Positions 25,029 to 33,015 of a DNA stretch of 64,000 bases are shown in pieces. A program made the translations under genes and the position numbers. Source of the DNA: MFD04580-c1 sp963702995 (GTDB lineage: Bacteria; Planctomycetota; Phycisphaerae; Tepidisphaerales; Tepidisphaeraceae); NCBI GenBank assembly GCA_963702995.1, contig OY969783.1:1612001-1676000 (forward strand). The letters run 5' to 3'. Under the pieces are notes generated by a model. The model saw nothing but the letters and a program-made list of their open reading frames with translations, ran no database searches and was not told the DNA's origin. How positions within the stretch are numbered: position 1 is the first letter of the stretch; each line of letters opens with the position of its first letter.

Positions 25029-26672
25029 ATGTTGAAAGACGAAACCGCGGACGAGGAAAAGGGCTTTGGGAACCTCGGCTTGGCGCCGCTCCTGATCGAT
25101 ACGTTGAAGGCGCTGGGGTACGAGGAGCCGACGCCGATCCAGCGGAAGGCGATCCCGGCCCTGTTGACCGGCCAAGATGTGATCGGACAGGCGGCGACCG
25201 GCACGGGGAAGACGGCCGCGTTCGCCCTGCCGATCCTGCAGCGGATCGCGGAGCTGGGCAAAGGCCGCCCGACGCCGTCGGCGCTGGTCCTGGTGCCGAC
25301 GCGCGAGCTGGCGATGCAGGTCGCCGAGGCGATGCACAAATATGGCCAGAAGCTGCGGATCGCCGTCGCCCCCATCTACGGCGGCCACTCGTTCATGCAG
25401 CAGCAGCGGATGCTCGAACGGGGCGTGGACGTGGTGGTGGCCACGCCCGGCCGCGCTGTGGACCATATCCGCCGCCAGACGCTGAGCCTGGCCAAGCTGG
25501 CGATCCTCACGCTCGACGAAGCCGACGAGATGCTGGACATGGGCTTCGCCGAGGACCTGGAGTTCATCCTTTCGGAGACGCCGGCCGAGCGGCAGACGAT
25601 CCTCTTCTCGGCGACTCTGCCATCGCGCATCGCGGGCATGGTCAAACGGCACATGAGGGACCCGCAGCGGATCCAGATCGCCACCGAGGCGGCCGCGAAG
25701 GGGGCGGCGCCGAAGGTACGGCAGACGGCATACATTGTCCCGCGGGGCAAGAAGCTGGAGACGCTCGCCCGCGTGCTGGATATCGAGGACCCGGCGTCGG
25801 CGTTGGTCTTCTGCCGGACCCGTACCGAGGTAGACAACCTGACCGAGCGGCTCGGAGCCCAGGGGTATCGGGCGCAGGCGCTGCACGGCGGCATCACGCA
25901 GGACCAGCGGACACGCGTCATCAAGCGGCTGCGGGAGGGGGCGATCGACCTGGTGATCGCCACCGATGTGGCGGCGCGGGGCCTGGACATCGAGCAACTG
26001 GAACTGGTGGTCAACTACGACGTCCCGGCGACGCCGGATTCGTACGTTCATCGGATCGGCCGCGTGGGCCGAGCGGGCCGGGAGGGCGTTGCGATCACCC
26101 TGGCCGACCCGCGCGAGTCGCGGCTGCTTCGGCAGTTTGAGATGCAGACCAAGGGGAAGATCCATCTCGCCCAGGTGCCGACGGTGGCCGACCTGCGGGC
26201 CCGGCGCCTGGAGCTGACGCGGGCGGCGCTGCGCGAGGCGATCCTCGCAGGCGGGCTGGACCACTTCCGCGTGGCGGTGGAATCCCTCGCCCAGGAGCAC
26301 GACCTGATGGACATCGCCCTGGCGGCCGTCAAGCTCGCCCACCAGGCGACCGGCGGCGGCGCGGAAGAAGTCGAGCCCGAGCCGACCGTCCGGCCGGCCC
26401 CCGCCGAGGAGAAAAAGCGGAGCCCGCACATCCGGATGGCCCGGCTCTATATCGGCGCCGGCCGCCTCGCCGGCGTCCTGCCGCAGAACGTGGTCGGCGC
26501 GGTGACGTCGGAAGCGGGCATCAAAGGCCACCTTCTCGGCGCGGTCGAGATCGCCGACAAGTTCTCCACCGTCGAACTCCCCGACGAGCTGATCGAGGCC
26601 GTCGTCACCGCGATGTCCCAGACGCGGATCAAGGGCAAGAAGGTCGTCGTGCGGCGCTTCGCCGAGAAATGA
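25029..26672 (+). CDS. DEAD-box RNA helicase with DbpA-type RNA-binding domain
   Basis: A 547-residue helicase of the DeaD/CsdA group. All core motifs are visible: the Q motif region PTPIQRKAIPALLTGQDVIG, motif I ATGTGKT (residues 56-62), PTRELAMQ, motif II LDEADEML, motif III SATLP, and motif VI HRIGRVGRAGR. The C-terminal 75 residues (HIRMARLYIGAGRLAGVLPQ to KKVVVRRF) are a DbpA-type RNA-binding domain, used for ribosome assembly or structured-RNA remodelling. Intact. ATG 25029 lies 189 bases after the nucleotidyltransferase gene. Confidence 0.9.
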   Translation: MLKDETADEEKGFGNLGLAPLLIDTLKALGYEEPTPIQRKAIPALLTGQDVIGQAATGTGKTAAFALPILQRIAELGKGRPTPSALVLVPTRELAMQVAEAMHKYGQKLRIAVAPIYGGHSFMQQQRMLERGVDVVVATPGRAVDHIRRQTLSLAKLAILTLDEADEMLDMGFAEDLEFILSETPAERQTILFSATLPSRIAGMVKRHMRDPQRIQIATEAAAKGAAPKVRQTAYIVPRGKKLETLARVLDIEDPASALVFCRTRTEVDNLTERLGAQGYRAQALHGGITQDQRTRVIKRLREGAIDLVIATDVAARGLDIEQLELVVNYDVPATPDSYVHRIGRVGRAGREGVAITLADPRESRLLRQFEMQTKGKIHLAQVPTVADLRARRLELTRAALREAILAGGLDHFRVAVESLAQEHDLMDIALAAVKLAHQATGGGAEEVEPEPTVRPAPAEEKKRSPHIRMARLYIGAGRLAGVLPQNVVGAVTSEAGIKGHLLGAVEIADKFSTVELPDELIEAVVTAMSQTRIKGKKVVVRRFAEK

Positions 26673-26782
26673 GGAGCCGCCGAGCCGTTCCGCCGCGCCG
26701 GCGATCGATCCGACGGGCGAAGTCGCCTCGGAAGCCAGCGGGCGACGACGCAATCGAGGGCGGTGGCCAAGCAAATCTCAAA

Positions 26783-27330
26783 TTACGGCAGTAGGTCGCG
26801 ATCGGCTTGCAGTTCCGCGATGAGCCCCTTCTGGATTTCCGACAGCAACAGCCCGGCAAGCTCGACCTCGACGAGCCCGGCGAGGTCTTTCAGCGTTTGA
26901 GCCTGCTCCGCCGTCAGCTCGCGGGGCCTGGTGTCTATAGCGCACAGCGCCCCGACTTTAAAGCCGTCGGGCGTGCGGATGGGGTGGCCGGCGTAGAAAC
27001 GGATTAGCGGGCCCCCCAGCACCCATGGATTATGCTTAAAGCGGGGGTCTGCCTCGGCGTTCGGGACGACGAGCATCTCACCGCCCAGAATGGTGTGGGC
27101 ACAGAAGGCATCGGAACGGGGCGTTTCCCGATCCGGCGCGCCTGGGCCGACTTGAACCACTGTCGCGATTCGTCAATGAGGGAGACGCCGGCCATGGGGA
27201 CGTTCAGGAGGCGGCAGACCATCTTTGTGATCCGGTCGAAGCGTGGCTCGACCGGCGTATCGAGGACGCAGAGCTTCTGCAACGACGCCAGCCGCGCCGG
27301 CTCATCCGGTGGGAGTGGTGCTTCGCTCAT
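26783..27330 (-). CDS. GAF-domain protein (one-base frameshift)
   Basis: About 182 residues when joined. The first frame from ATG 27330 reads RLASLQKLCVLDTPVEPRFD, then GVSLIDESRQWFKSAQ. After one missing base near 27143 the second frame continues ETPRSDAFCAHTILGGEMLV, then HPIRTPDGFKVGALCAIDTR and a C-terminal helix. This is the GAF layout often found fused to histidine kinases or diguanylate cyclases, but here it stands alone and ends with an amphipathic helix (LKDLAGLVEVELAGLLLSEI) that could dimerise. The ligand is unknown. It sits downstream of the kinase gene on the same strand. Confidence 0.78.
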
Positions 27331-27423
27331 GGTGGGTTCAACGTGCGTTCACGCGTTCGTTCCGGGGGCACGATCGCCGAGCCTGCGCACCGCTTCAAGT
27401 GCTCGCTTCGGCGGATCATATGC

Positions 27424-27586
27424 CTAGTGGGCCGCTCCATCGAAATCAGTGGGTGCGCTCGCGAATAAAAAGTGCCGCCGGTGCCCTCACCGGCGGTGTC
27501 ATCGACTGCGCAAAACGCCCGCCGGTGGGGGCGCCGGCGGCACGTCGGATGGCATCGCCGCGTACCCTTGCCTGGAACGGACCACT
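27424..27586. repeat. Copy C (most complete) of the palindromic interspersed repeat
   Basis: The most complete copy. The left end CTAGTGGGCCGCTCCATCGA (27424-27443) is imperfectly inverted by the right end CTTGCCTGGAACGGACCACT (27567-27586). Internal arms AGTGCCGCCGGTGCCCTCAC (27471-27490, continuing to 27499) and CCGCCGGTGGGGGCGCCGGC (from 27519) form the palindrome. Length about 163 bases. This looks like a small non-autonomous mobile element or a bacterial interspersed palindromic repeat. Confidence 0.75.
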
Positions 27587-27588
27587 CG

Positions 27589-28470
27589 TCACCCTCGCGC
27601 CCCCGTTTTCACGCGCTGAAGTGTAGTCGCCCCGACCTCCTTCAGTCGATCGACAACAACGCGCATGTCCGCCGGCCGATCTTCCGGGCTCGTCCGGGCA
27701 CAATCCATCACCAACGACGACAGGTCGGCCGGGATGGATGGGTCGATCACGTGCGGCGGTGTCGTCAGCTTGTCCAGGCGGGACGAATCTTCCCGGCTCG
27801 CCGTCATGACGGTCGGCAGGGGGACTTTGGTTAGCGTGATGTACAGGGTGGCCCCGAAGCAGTAGACATCGGTTCGCGGGGTCATCACGCCGCGATGGGC
27901 TTGCTCGGGCGCCATGAAGTTCGGCGTCCCCTGGATCCGCTCTTTGATCGTGCCGACCGGGCAGGCCTGCCCCAGGTCGATCAGTGTGGAGTGGGCGAGC
28001 GCTTTGACGACGATGTTGGCCGGCTTCACGTCGCAGTGGACGTAGCCGTGTTCATGGAGTGCGGCGATCGCCGTCGCCGCCCGGAGGAAGACGCACGCCC
28101 GTTCGGTGTTGTCGGTGGGGGTTCGCTCCTCCAGCGTGTACCCGTCGCAGTGCTCCATGAGCAAGGCCGCCTCGGTGACACCCTTGAGCCACGGCCGCTT
28201 CACGTGAATCTCGAGCGACCGCCGGATGCCCGGGTGGATTGCCTTGCGGCCGATCAGGTACTCCGTCCGAAGCTGCTGATAAAACCGCTCGTCCCGCGGC
28301 GAACGAACCTTCACGTGCTTGAGGACGTGAATGCCCGGCGTCTTGGGGTGCTTCACGTAATACAGGACGCTCGCTGCCCCTCGGGCAAGGAAGCCAAGGA
28401 CGGTGTAGCCGAAGAGCGTTTCGGGAATGCGGTCGTCACTGGCCGAATCATAGACGCCCGATACCGCCAA
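27589..28470 (-). CDS. Serine/threonine protein kinase with variant catalytic motifs
   Basis: A 293-residue Hanks-type kinase without a transmembrane or sensor domain. The glycine-loop region reads LGFLARGAASVLYYV, and the VAIK-type lysine is in IHVLKHVKV. The catalytic loop is HCDVKPANI rather than HRDVKPxN, and the metal motif is DLG instead of DFG, followed by GTPNFMAPEQ. Loss of the HRD Arg means it would be independent of activation-loop phosphorylation. It ends three bases from repeat copy C, and the standalone GAF gene follows downstream on the same strand. The target is unknown. Confidence 0.85.
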   Translation of the reverse strand: MAVSGVYDSASDDRIPETLFGYTVLGFLARGAASVLYYVKHPKTPGIHVLKHVKVRSPRDERFYQQLRTEYLIGRKAIHPGIRRSLEIHVKRPWLKGVTEAALLMEHCDGYTLEERTPTDNTERACVFLRAATAIAALHEHGYVHCDVKPANIVVKALAHSTLIDLGQACPVGTIKERIQGTPNFMAPEQAHRGVMTPRTDVYCFGATLYITLTKVPLPTVMTASREDSSRLDKLTTPPHVIDPSIPADLSSLVMDCARTSPEDRPADMRVVVDRLKEVGATTLQRVKTGARG

Positions 28471-28713
28471 GAGACGCTCTCCTTCGGCCGCCCCTGCTGG
28501 CCCTCTTGAACAAAAGCAGTCGATACCGCACGCCCGGGAAGCTGCGCGCTTCCGTGATGCCCATTCACCCTAGGGTCGAACCGACGCCATCGGCCATATC
28601 AATTCTTTGCTGACTCCGGGTTCTGATCGCTGGGGGCGAAGTTCCACCAAGCTTCAACCGTCGCATACGCGGGAGAAGGTCGAAAGGATTGAGCAGACGA
28701 CGCGCAAAATGAG

Positions 28714-28747
28714 AAGAGGCGTCGCGAATGGGTTCGCGACGCCTCTT
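28714..28747. terminator. Terminator downstream of the LESRTFLS protein
   Basis: A perfect 15-bp stem AAGAGGCGTCGCGAA (28714-28728) with TTCGCGACGCCTCTT (28733-28747). On the minus strand it is followed by CTCATTTT, serving the gene that ends at 28774. Confidence 0.7.
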
Positions 28748-28773
28748 TTCAACTTTGCGGCCGTGGCGGCGAA

Positions 28774-29385
28774 TCAGGCGTACTGGTTCAGCAGTGCCGT
28801 CACGTCGGTGGTGTAGAGGGTGGTCGCGTCGGTCGCCGCGCCGGCGAGAATGCCGGCCGCGTCGCTCTTGGCGGTGCCGGCGTCGGTCGTGGTCTTCGCG
28901 TCGGCGGGGAACGCCGCGGCGAGGGCATCGACTTCGGTATCGAAGGCGGTGGTGCTGCTCGCCGCCGACAGGCTGGACAGTGCGGTGCTGGCGGCCGTCG
29001 TGACGGCCGTCTTGTCCGCGCTGACCCGTGCGAGCAGGGTCGCGTTGGTGGGCTTCTTGACCAGCTTCTTCTCGTCGGAGACGAGCCGATCGGTCGCCTT
29101 CTTCAGCGCCGATGCGCCGCGGCTCTCTGCCTTACCCAAGGCGCTGACGAGCGCGGAGCCGGCCTTCTCCGCGGCCTTGCCAATCTTCAAGTCGGCCTTG
29201 GTGGCCTTCAATCGCTTGAGGTCCGCCTTCAGCACGGCCGCGTCGGCCTTCCCCTGCTTATCCAGATGCTTAAAGTCGGAAGAGACAAGGGATTCCTGCG
29301 TCTTGATGACCTTCAGCGCCGCCGAGACGCCGACGGGGGTTGACGACAAAAACGTACGCGATTCGAGCGTTTCGAGAAGCGACAT
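28774..29385 (-). CDS. Exported helical protein with LESRTFLS motif
   Basis: A 203-residue protein starting MSLLETLESRTFLSSTPVG, the planctomycete LExRxFLS motif that marks many secreted or surface proteins. The rest is Ala/Lys/Asp/Thr-rich and predicted helical (KHLDKQGKADAAVLKADLKR, KIGKAAEKAGSALVSALGK), with no known domain. I chose ATG 29385 because GGAAGG lies 7 bases upstream; a start at 29400 would place the motif further in. It may be a structural or scaffold protein of the cell surface. The function is unknown. Confidence 0.7.
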   Translation of the reverse strand: MSLLETLESRTFLSSTPVGVSAALKVIKTQESLVSSDFKHLDKQGKADAAVLKADLKRLKATKADLKIGKAAEKAGSALVSALGKAESRGASALKKATDRLVSDEKKLVKKPTNATLLARVSADKTAVTTAASTALSSLSAASSTTAFDTEVDALAAAFPADAKTTTDAGTAKSDAAGILAGAATDATTLYTTDVTALLNQYA

Positions 29386-29790
29386 GAGTTTTCCTTCCAC
29401 CTGAGAGAGGCGAGCCCCCGGGCAGCGGCCGAGACCTGCCGCGCCGATCGTGGGCCAGATCGATCGATCTGGCAGCCGAGAGAGGCTCCGCGTGACCTGC
29501 CGGCCGCGCGACCATCGCGCGGCGGCCCGATTGCTAACTCGTTTTCATGCTAAGGAGGCCCGCATACCCACGCAAGATGCAAGAATGTCGGAGAGGCCTT
29601 AAGGCCTGTCTCGAAATTGACTGCCCACCAACCCATCGGAATGGATGGAGCGCGTCGGCCCCCCGCTTCCGTGTTCCCCCTTGCGGGAGCGGATGTCCCG
29701 AGCGAGAGGCATCAATCAGGCCGCACGTGGGAAAGCATGAACGAAAGTCGCCCTTGCCTGCCCACGATGGTTTGCATCAAGCGTTTGCCA
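29386..29790. other. Intergenic region, nothing supported
   Basis: About 400 bases holding the promoter side of the LESRTFLS gene and the 3' side of the acyltransferase-like gene. The only notable structure is a small palindrome, CCAGATCGATCGATCTGG, at 29455-29472. The open frames here are not convincing. Confidence 0.45.
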
Positions 29791-31182
29791 TTAAGCTCGG
29801 ATGAAGACTTTCCGGACATAGAGGTATCGTGCGATCGCGAGCACGATCGCCACCGCGATGGTGTTCACCAGCAGATCGTGAGCGACCGTGGGCTTGTCGG
29901 GGTTCGCCGGGGGCAGGACGAACAGCGACGCAAGCTCTTCGTAATGGAGGGCTTTTTCCAACAGGTAGAGAAGGATCGCGTTGGACCCGATCCAGACAAA
30001 CGGGCTTGCCCATGACCGCAGCCGCCAGACGTCCATGATCAGGTAGAAGCCGCCAAGCAGGATGGCACTATAACCGCCCGCCACCAGGACGAAGGAGCTC
30101 GTCCAGATCTTCTTGATCACGGGGAATTCGAGAGCGCCGGGGATTGTCGTTCCGGCGAGCAGGCCGCCCCAGTAAAGGCCGGCGGCCGCCGCGGCCGCCC
30201 CGACGAACAGGAGCACGAACGCCTTCTTCCACGACGCCAGGCCAGCGCTCCGAAGGAGCAGCCCCGCAAAGACGCCGAGCAGCCCCGTCGCGATCGCCGG
30301 GAGGGTGCTGAGGAGCCCTTCCGGGTCGTGATCGCCATCCCATTTGTGGAACGGGAGGAATCTCGAATCGACCCAGTTGGCCAAATTCCTTCCCTCCTCG
30401 AACGACGGCTGCCCGAGCCCGGGGACCGGCACAAAACGCAGCAGGGCCCAGTAGCCCACGAGCAGCCCAACGCAGACCAGCGCCAGCGTTCGCGGCCTGA
30501 AGAAGCAGAAGAGCAGCCCGCAGGCGAGGTAGGAAAGCGCGATCCGCTGCAGGACGCCCATCAGCCGCAAGTGATCGACACCCTCGGAGATGCCGCCGTA
30601 ATAGAGCAACCCGAGGAGGTAGAGGGCCCCGCCCCGAACGACCACCCGACGCACCGCGACGCGGCGGCCGCGTGTTTCGATCAACTTCGAGAGGGAGAGG
30701 ACGAGTGCCACGCCGGTGACAAAGACGAACGTCGGGAAAATCAGGTCATACGCTCGAACGCCCTCCCATTTTTCATGGCTGAGCTGCTCGGGGATGATCT
30801 TCAGCGTCATCGGAGAGATCCGGGAGACGGCGTGCGCCAGCCCCTCGCCGCCGATGATCCAGAACATGTCGAAGCCGCGCAGCGCGTCGAGCGACGCAAG
30901 TCGTTGAAGCGGCAAGGCGACGGGCGAGGTGGCGGCGGAGACCGCGTCGAGAGACGCATTGTCAACAGGGGCCGTGTCAAAAGGGGTCGAGATTGAAGCG
31001 ACTGTGTCGAGTGGGACCGCAGCGAGCGGAAGCGTGTCGAGTGGAGCGACAGCGGGCGGAGGTTCGGCGATCGGCAATGGCTCCGGGCCGGTGCGCGGGT
31101 CAGGCTCCGCCGAATCGAGGCCGGTGGGGTCGGAGTGGGCGGTCGAAGAATGACCGTCTTCCGTGTTGGGCGCGCTTTCCAT
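29791..31182 (-). CDS. DUF5009/heparan-alpha-glucosaminide N-acetyltransferase-like membrane protein
   Basis: A 463-residue protein. The first 95 residues are a Pro/Ala-rich, apparently cytoplasmic extension with short PLDT-like repeats (TLPLAAVPLDTVASISTPFD). From RLASLDALRGFDMFWIIGGE onward the protein has the NagX/YeiB/HGSNAT family layout: the LDALRGFDMFWI start motif, a large loop with KWEGVRAYDLIFPTFVFVTG, and about ten membrane helices. Relatives transfer acetyl groups from acetyl-CoA across a membrane to sugars. ATG 31182 has a GAGG site. It is probably involved in extracytoplasmic polysaccharide modification or breakdown, matching the nearby glycan-related genes. Confidence 0.8.
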   Translation of the reverse strand: MESAPNTEDGHSSTAHSDPTGLDSAEPDPRTGPEPLPIAEPPPAVAPLDTLPLAAVPLDTVASISTPFDTAPVDNASLDAVSAATSPVALPLQRLASLDALRGFDMFWIIGGEGLAHAVSRISPMTLKIIPEQLSHEKWEGVRAYDLIFPTFVFVTGVALVLSLSKLIETRGRRVAVRRVVVRGGALYLLGLLYYGGISEGVDHLRLMGVLQRIALSYLACGLLFCFFRPRTLALVCVGLLVGYWALLRFVPVPGLGQPSFEEGRNLANWVDSRFLPFHKWDGDHDPEGLLSTLPAIATGLLGVFAGLLLRSAGLASWKKAFVLLFVGAAAAAAGLYWGGLLAGTTIPGALEFPVIKKIWTSSFVLVAGGYSAILLGGFYLIMDVWRLRSWASPFVWIGSNAILLYLLEKALHYEELASLFVLPPANPDKPTVAHDLLVNTIAVAIVLAIARYLYVRKVFIRA

Positions 31183-31334
31183 GACTGAACCTCTGAACGG
31201 TCGGCCCCGCGGGGATCGGCGGCCGCAAGAATAACGCAGACCCAATCCCGGTGCGCTATGCCTGGAGAGCGGGTTGCGGCCCTATCACTCCTTCGCTTTG
31301 GTGGCCCAACCCCGGGGGGTTAGACTGGGCGGCC

Positions 31335-32363
31335 ATGCGCCTCGGCCGGCTGCGCCTATCGCTGTTCGCGTGCCTGATAGGGCCGGTCGTCCCTTATCTC
31401 GCGGCGGCGGCTGACAAGGCGCATCATTACGTCTTCTTCAACATGGACCGCGAACGGATCGTCGAAGCCGACTTCCTGAAGACCGGCGCGATCGAGGGGG
31501 CCCAACTCAAGTACACTTGGAAGCAACTGGAGCCGGCGAAGGGCGAATACGATTTCGCGGCCGTTCGCGAAGACCTGGCATTCCTGACCGCGCACGGCAA
31601 GCGGATGTTCATCCAACTTCAGGACGTCTCGTTCGACGCGTCGATCGTCCCGATCCCGAAGTATCTTCGGGACGACCCGGTTTATCACGGCGGCGCCAAT
31701 CAGCAGTATGACATCCCCCGCGACGACGAAGCCAAGGCAGTCGCCGCCGGCTGGGTCGCGCGACGATGGGACCCGGCGGTGCGAGAGCGGTTCCAGAAGC
31801 TGCTCGACGCCCTTGGCAAGGAGTTCGACGGGAAGATCGAGGGGATCAACCTACCGGAGACCGCGGTCGATTTTGGCGAGAGCGGCCGCCTCTTTCCGCC
31901 CGACTTCTCGCCCGCCACGTATCGAGAGGCGATCCTGTCGAACATAGCCGCCCTCAAGCACGCGTTCCCGAAATCGGTGACGATGCAGTATGCGAACTTC
32001 ATGCCCGAAAAGCGGGGCGAGACGGGCCATCCGTCCCTGATCGCCGTCTACGAAAAGGCGGCCGAGCTGAAGGTCGGCGTCGGCGGGCCGGACCTGCTCC
32101 CCGACAAGCCTTACCAGATGGCGAACAGCTATCCGCTGATTCGTGCGGCCGCCGGCCGGGTGCCGACCGGGATCGCCATACAGGAAGGGAACTACGCGTA
32201 CCGCAGCACGAAGACGCACGAGCCGATGACGGTCGCGGCACTGAACGAATTCGCGACCGGCTATCTGAAGGTGGACTACATCTTCTGGAGCCCCGAAGAA
32301 CCGGCCTGGACGCGACAGGTGCTTCCGTTTCTCGGCGGCCAGGGGCCGGCGAAGCGGCGCTAG
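31335..32363 (+). CDS. Secreted glycoside-hydrolase-like TIM-barrel protein
   Basis: A 342-residue exported protein with signal peptide LRLSLFACLIGPVVPYLAAA. The fold reads as a TIM barrel: LKYTWKQLEPAKGEYDFAAV at the N-terminus is typical of GH5/GH42-like barrels, and EGINLPETAVDFGESG supplies a plausible acid/base Glu at the end of a central strand. The C-terminal VDYIFWSPEEPAW resembles the last strand. The exact family and substrate are not clear. The start is ATG 31335, just before the signal peptide. It begins a plus-strand group with a discoidin-like protein and a sulfatase. Confidence 0.65.
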   Translation: MRLGRLRLSLFACLIGPVVPYLAAAADKAHHYVFFNMDRERIVEADFLKTGAIEGAQLKYTWKQLEPAKGEYDFAAVREDLAFLTAHGKRMFIQLQDVSFDASIVPIPKYLRDDPVYHGGANQQYDIPRDDEAKAVAAGWVARRWDPAVRERFQKLLDALGKEFDGKIEGINLPETAVDFGESGRLFPPDFSPATYREAILSNIAALKHAFPKSVTMQYANFMPEKRGETGHPSLIAVYEKAAELKVGVGGPDLLPDKPYQMANSYPLIRAAAGRVPTGIAIQEGNYAYRSTKTHEPMTVAALNEFATGYLKVDYIFWSPEEPAWTRQVLPFLGGQGPAKRR

Positions 32364-32440
32364 GGGTTTCGGCCGTTTGAGGTTCTGGCACAATAATGGA
32401 AACCGTTTCGGCGTTTGACTCCGGCGGAGCGTGTGAACGG

Positions 32441-32959
32441 ATGGCAGCGCTGACCAGACGAATACTCGTAAGACGGTGCTTGGCCGCCCTCTGCTTGCTT
32501 TCGTCCGCCGGCGTTTATGGTGGGCCGGCCACCACCGAGCCGGTCAACCTCGCCTTGCGCAAACCGGCATCGGCGTCGTCTATTGAGAATGACGAGCACG
32601 ATGCGGCGCAGGCGAACGACGGCGATGCGGAAACCCGGTGGTGCGCCGATGACGAGCCGGAAGGCAAGCCCGAGTGGTGGCAGGTTGACCTGGGGAACCC
32701 GTCCACTCTCTCCGGCTGCGAAATCCGCTGGCCGTATGACGGGAAACGATATCGCTACAGAATCGAAGGGTCAACCGATCAATCGCATTGGTCGATGTTG
32801 AGCGACCAGACGCGAACCGACGCGACTACCCAGGTCCATCACCTTCAGTTCGAGCATGGGGGAGCGGCGCAACTGGTGAGGTTCCTGAGAATCACCGTGA
32901 CCGGGCTTGACGAAGGATGCTGGGTCAGCATCTGCGAGGTGAAGGTGTTCGGGAAGTAA
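32441..32959 (+). CDS. Secreted F5/8 type C (discoidin) domain protein
   Basis: A 172-residue protein: signal peptide (LVRRCLAALCLLSSAGVYGG) then a single carbohydrate-binding-type discoidin domain (NLALRKPASASSIENDEHDA, AQANDGDAETRWCADD, WWQVDLGNPSTLSGCEIRWP, FLRITVTGL, ISICEVKVFG). Such domains bind cell-surface or plant polysaccharides, usually attached to a hydrolase. Here it stands alone between a hydrolase-like protein and a sulfatase. An alternative start at 32396 would add 15 residues. Confidence 0.8.
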   Translation: MAALTRRILVRRCLAALCLLSSAGVYGGPATTEPVNLALRKPASASSIENDEHDAAQANDGDAETRWCADDEPEGKPEWWQVDLGNPSTLSGCEIRWPYDGKRYRYRIEGSTDQSHWSMLSDQTRTDATTQVHHLQFEHGGAAQLVRFLRITVTGLDEGCWVSICEVKVFGK

Positions 32960-33015
32960 TTAGTCTTGAAGTGGTCGTGTTCAGACGACTTTGAACCCCT
33001 TGCCGGAGCAAGACG

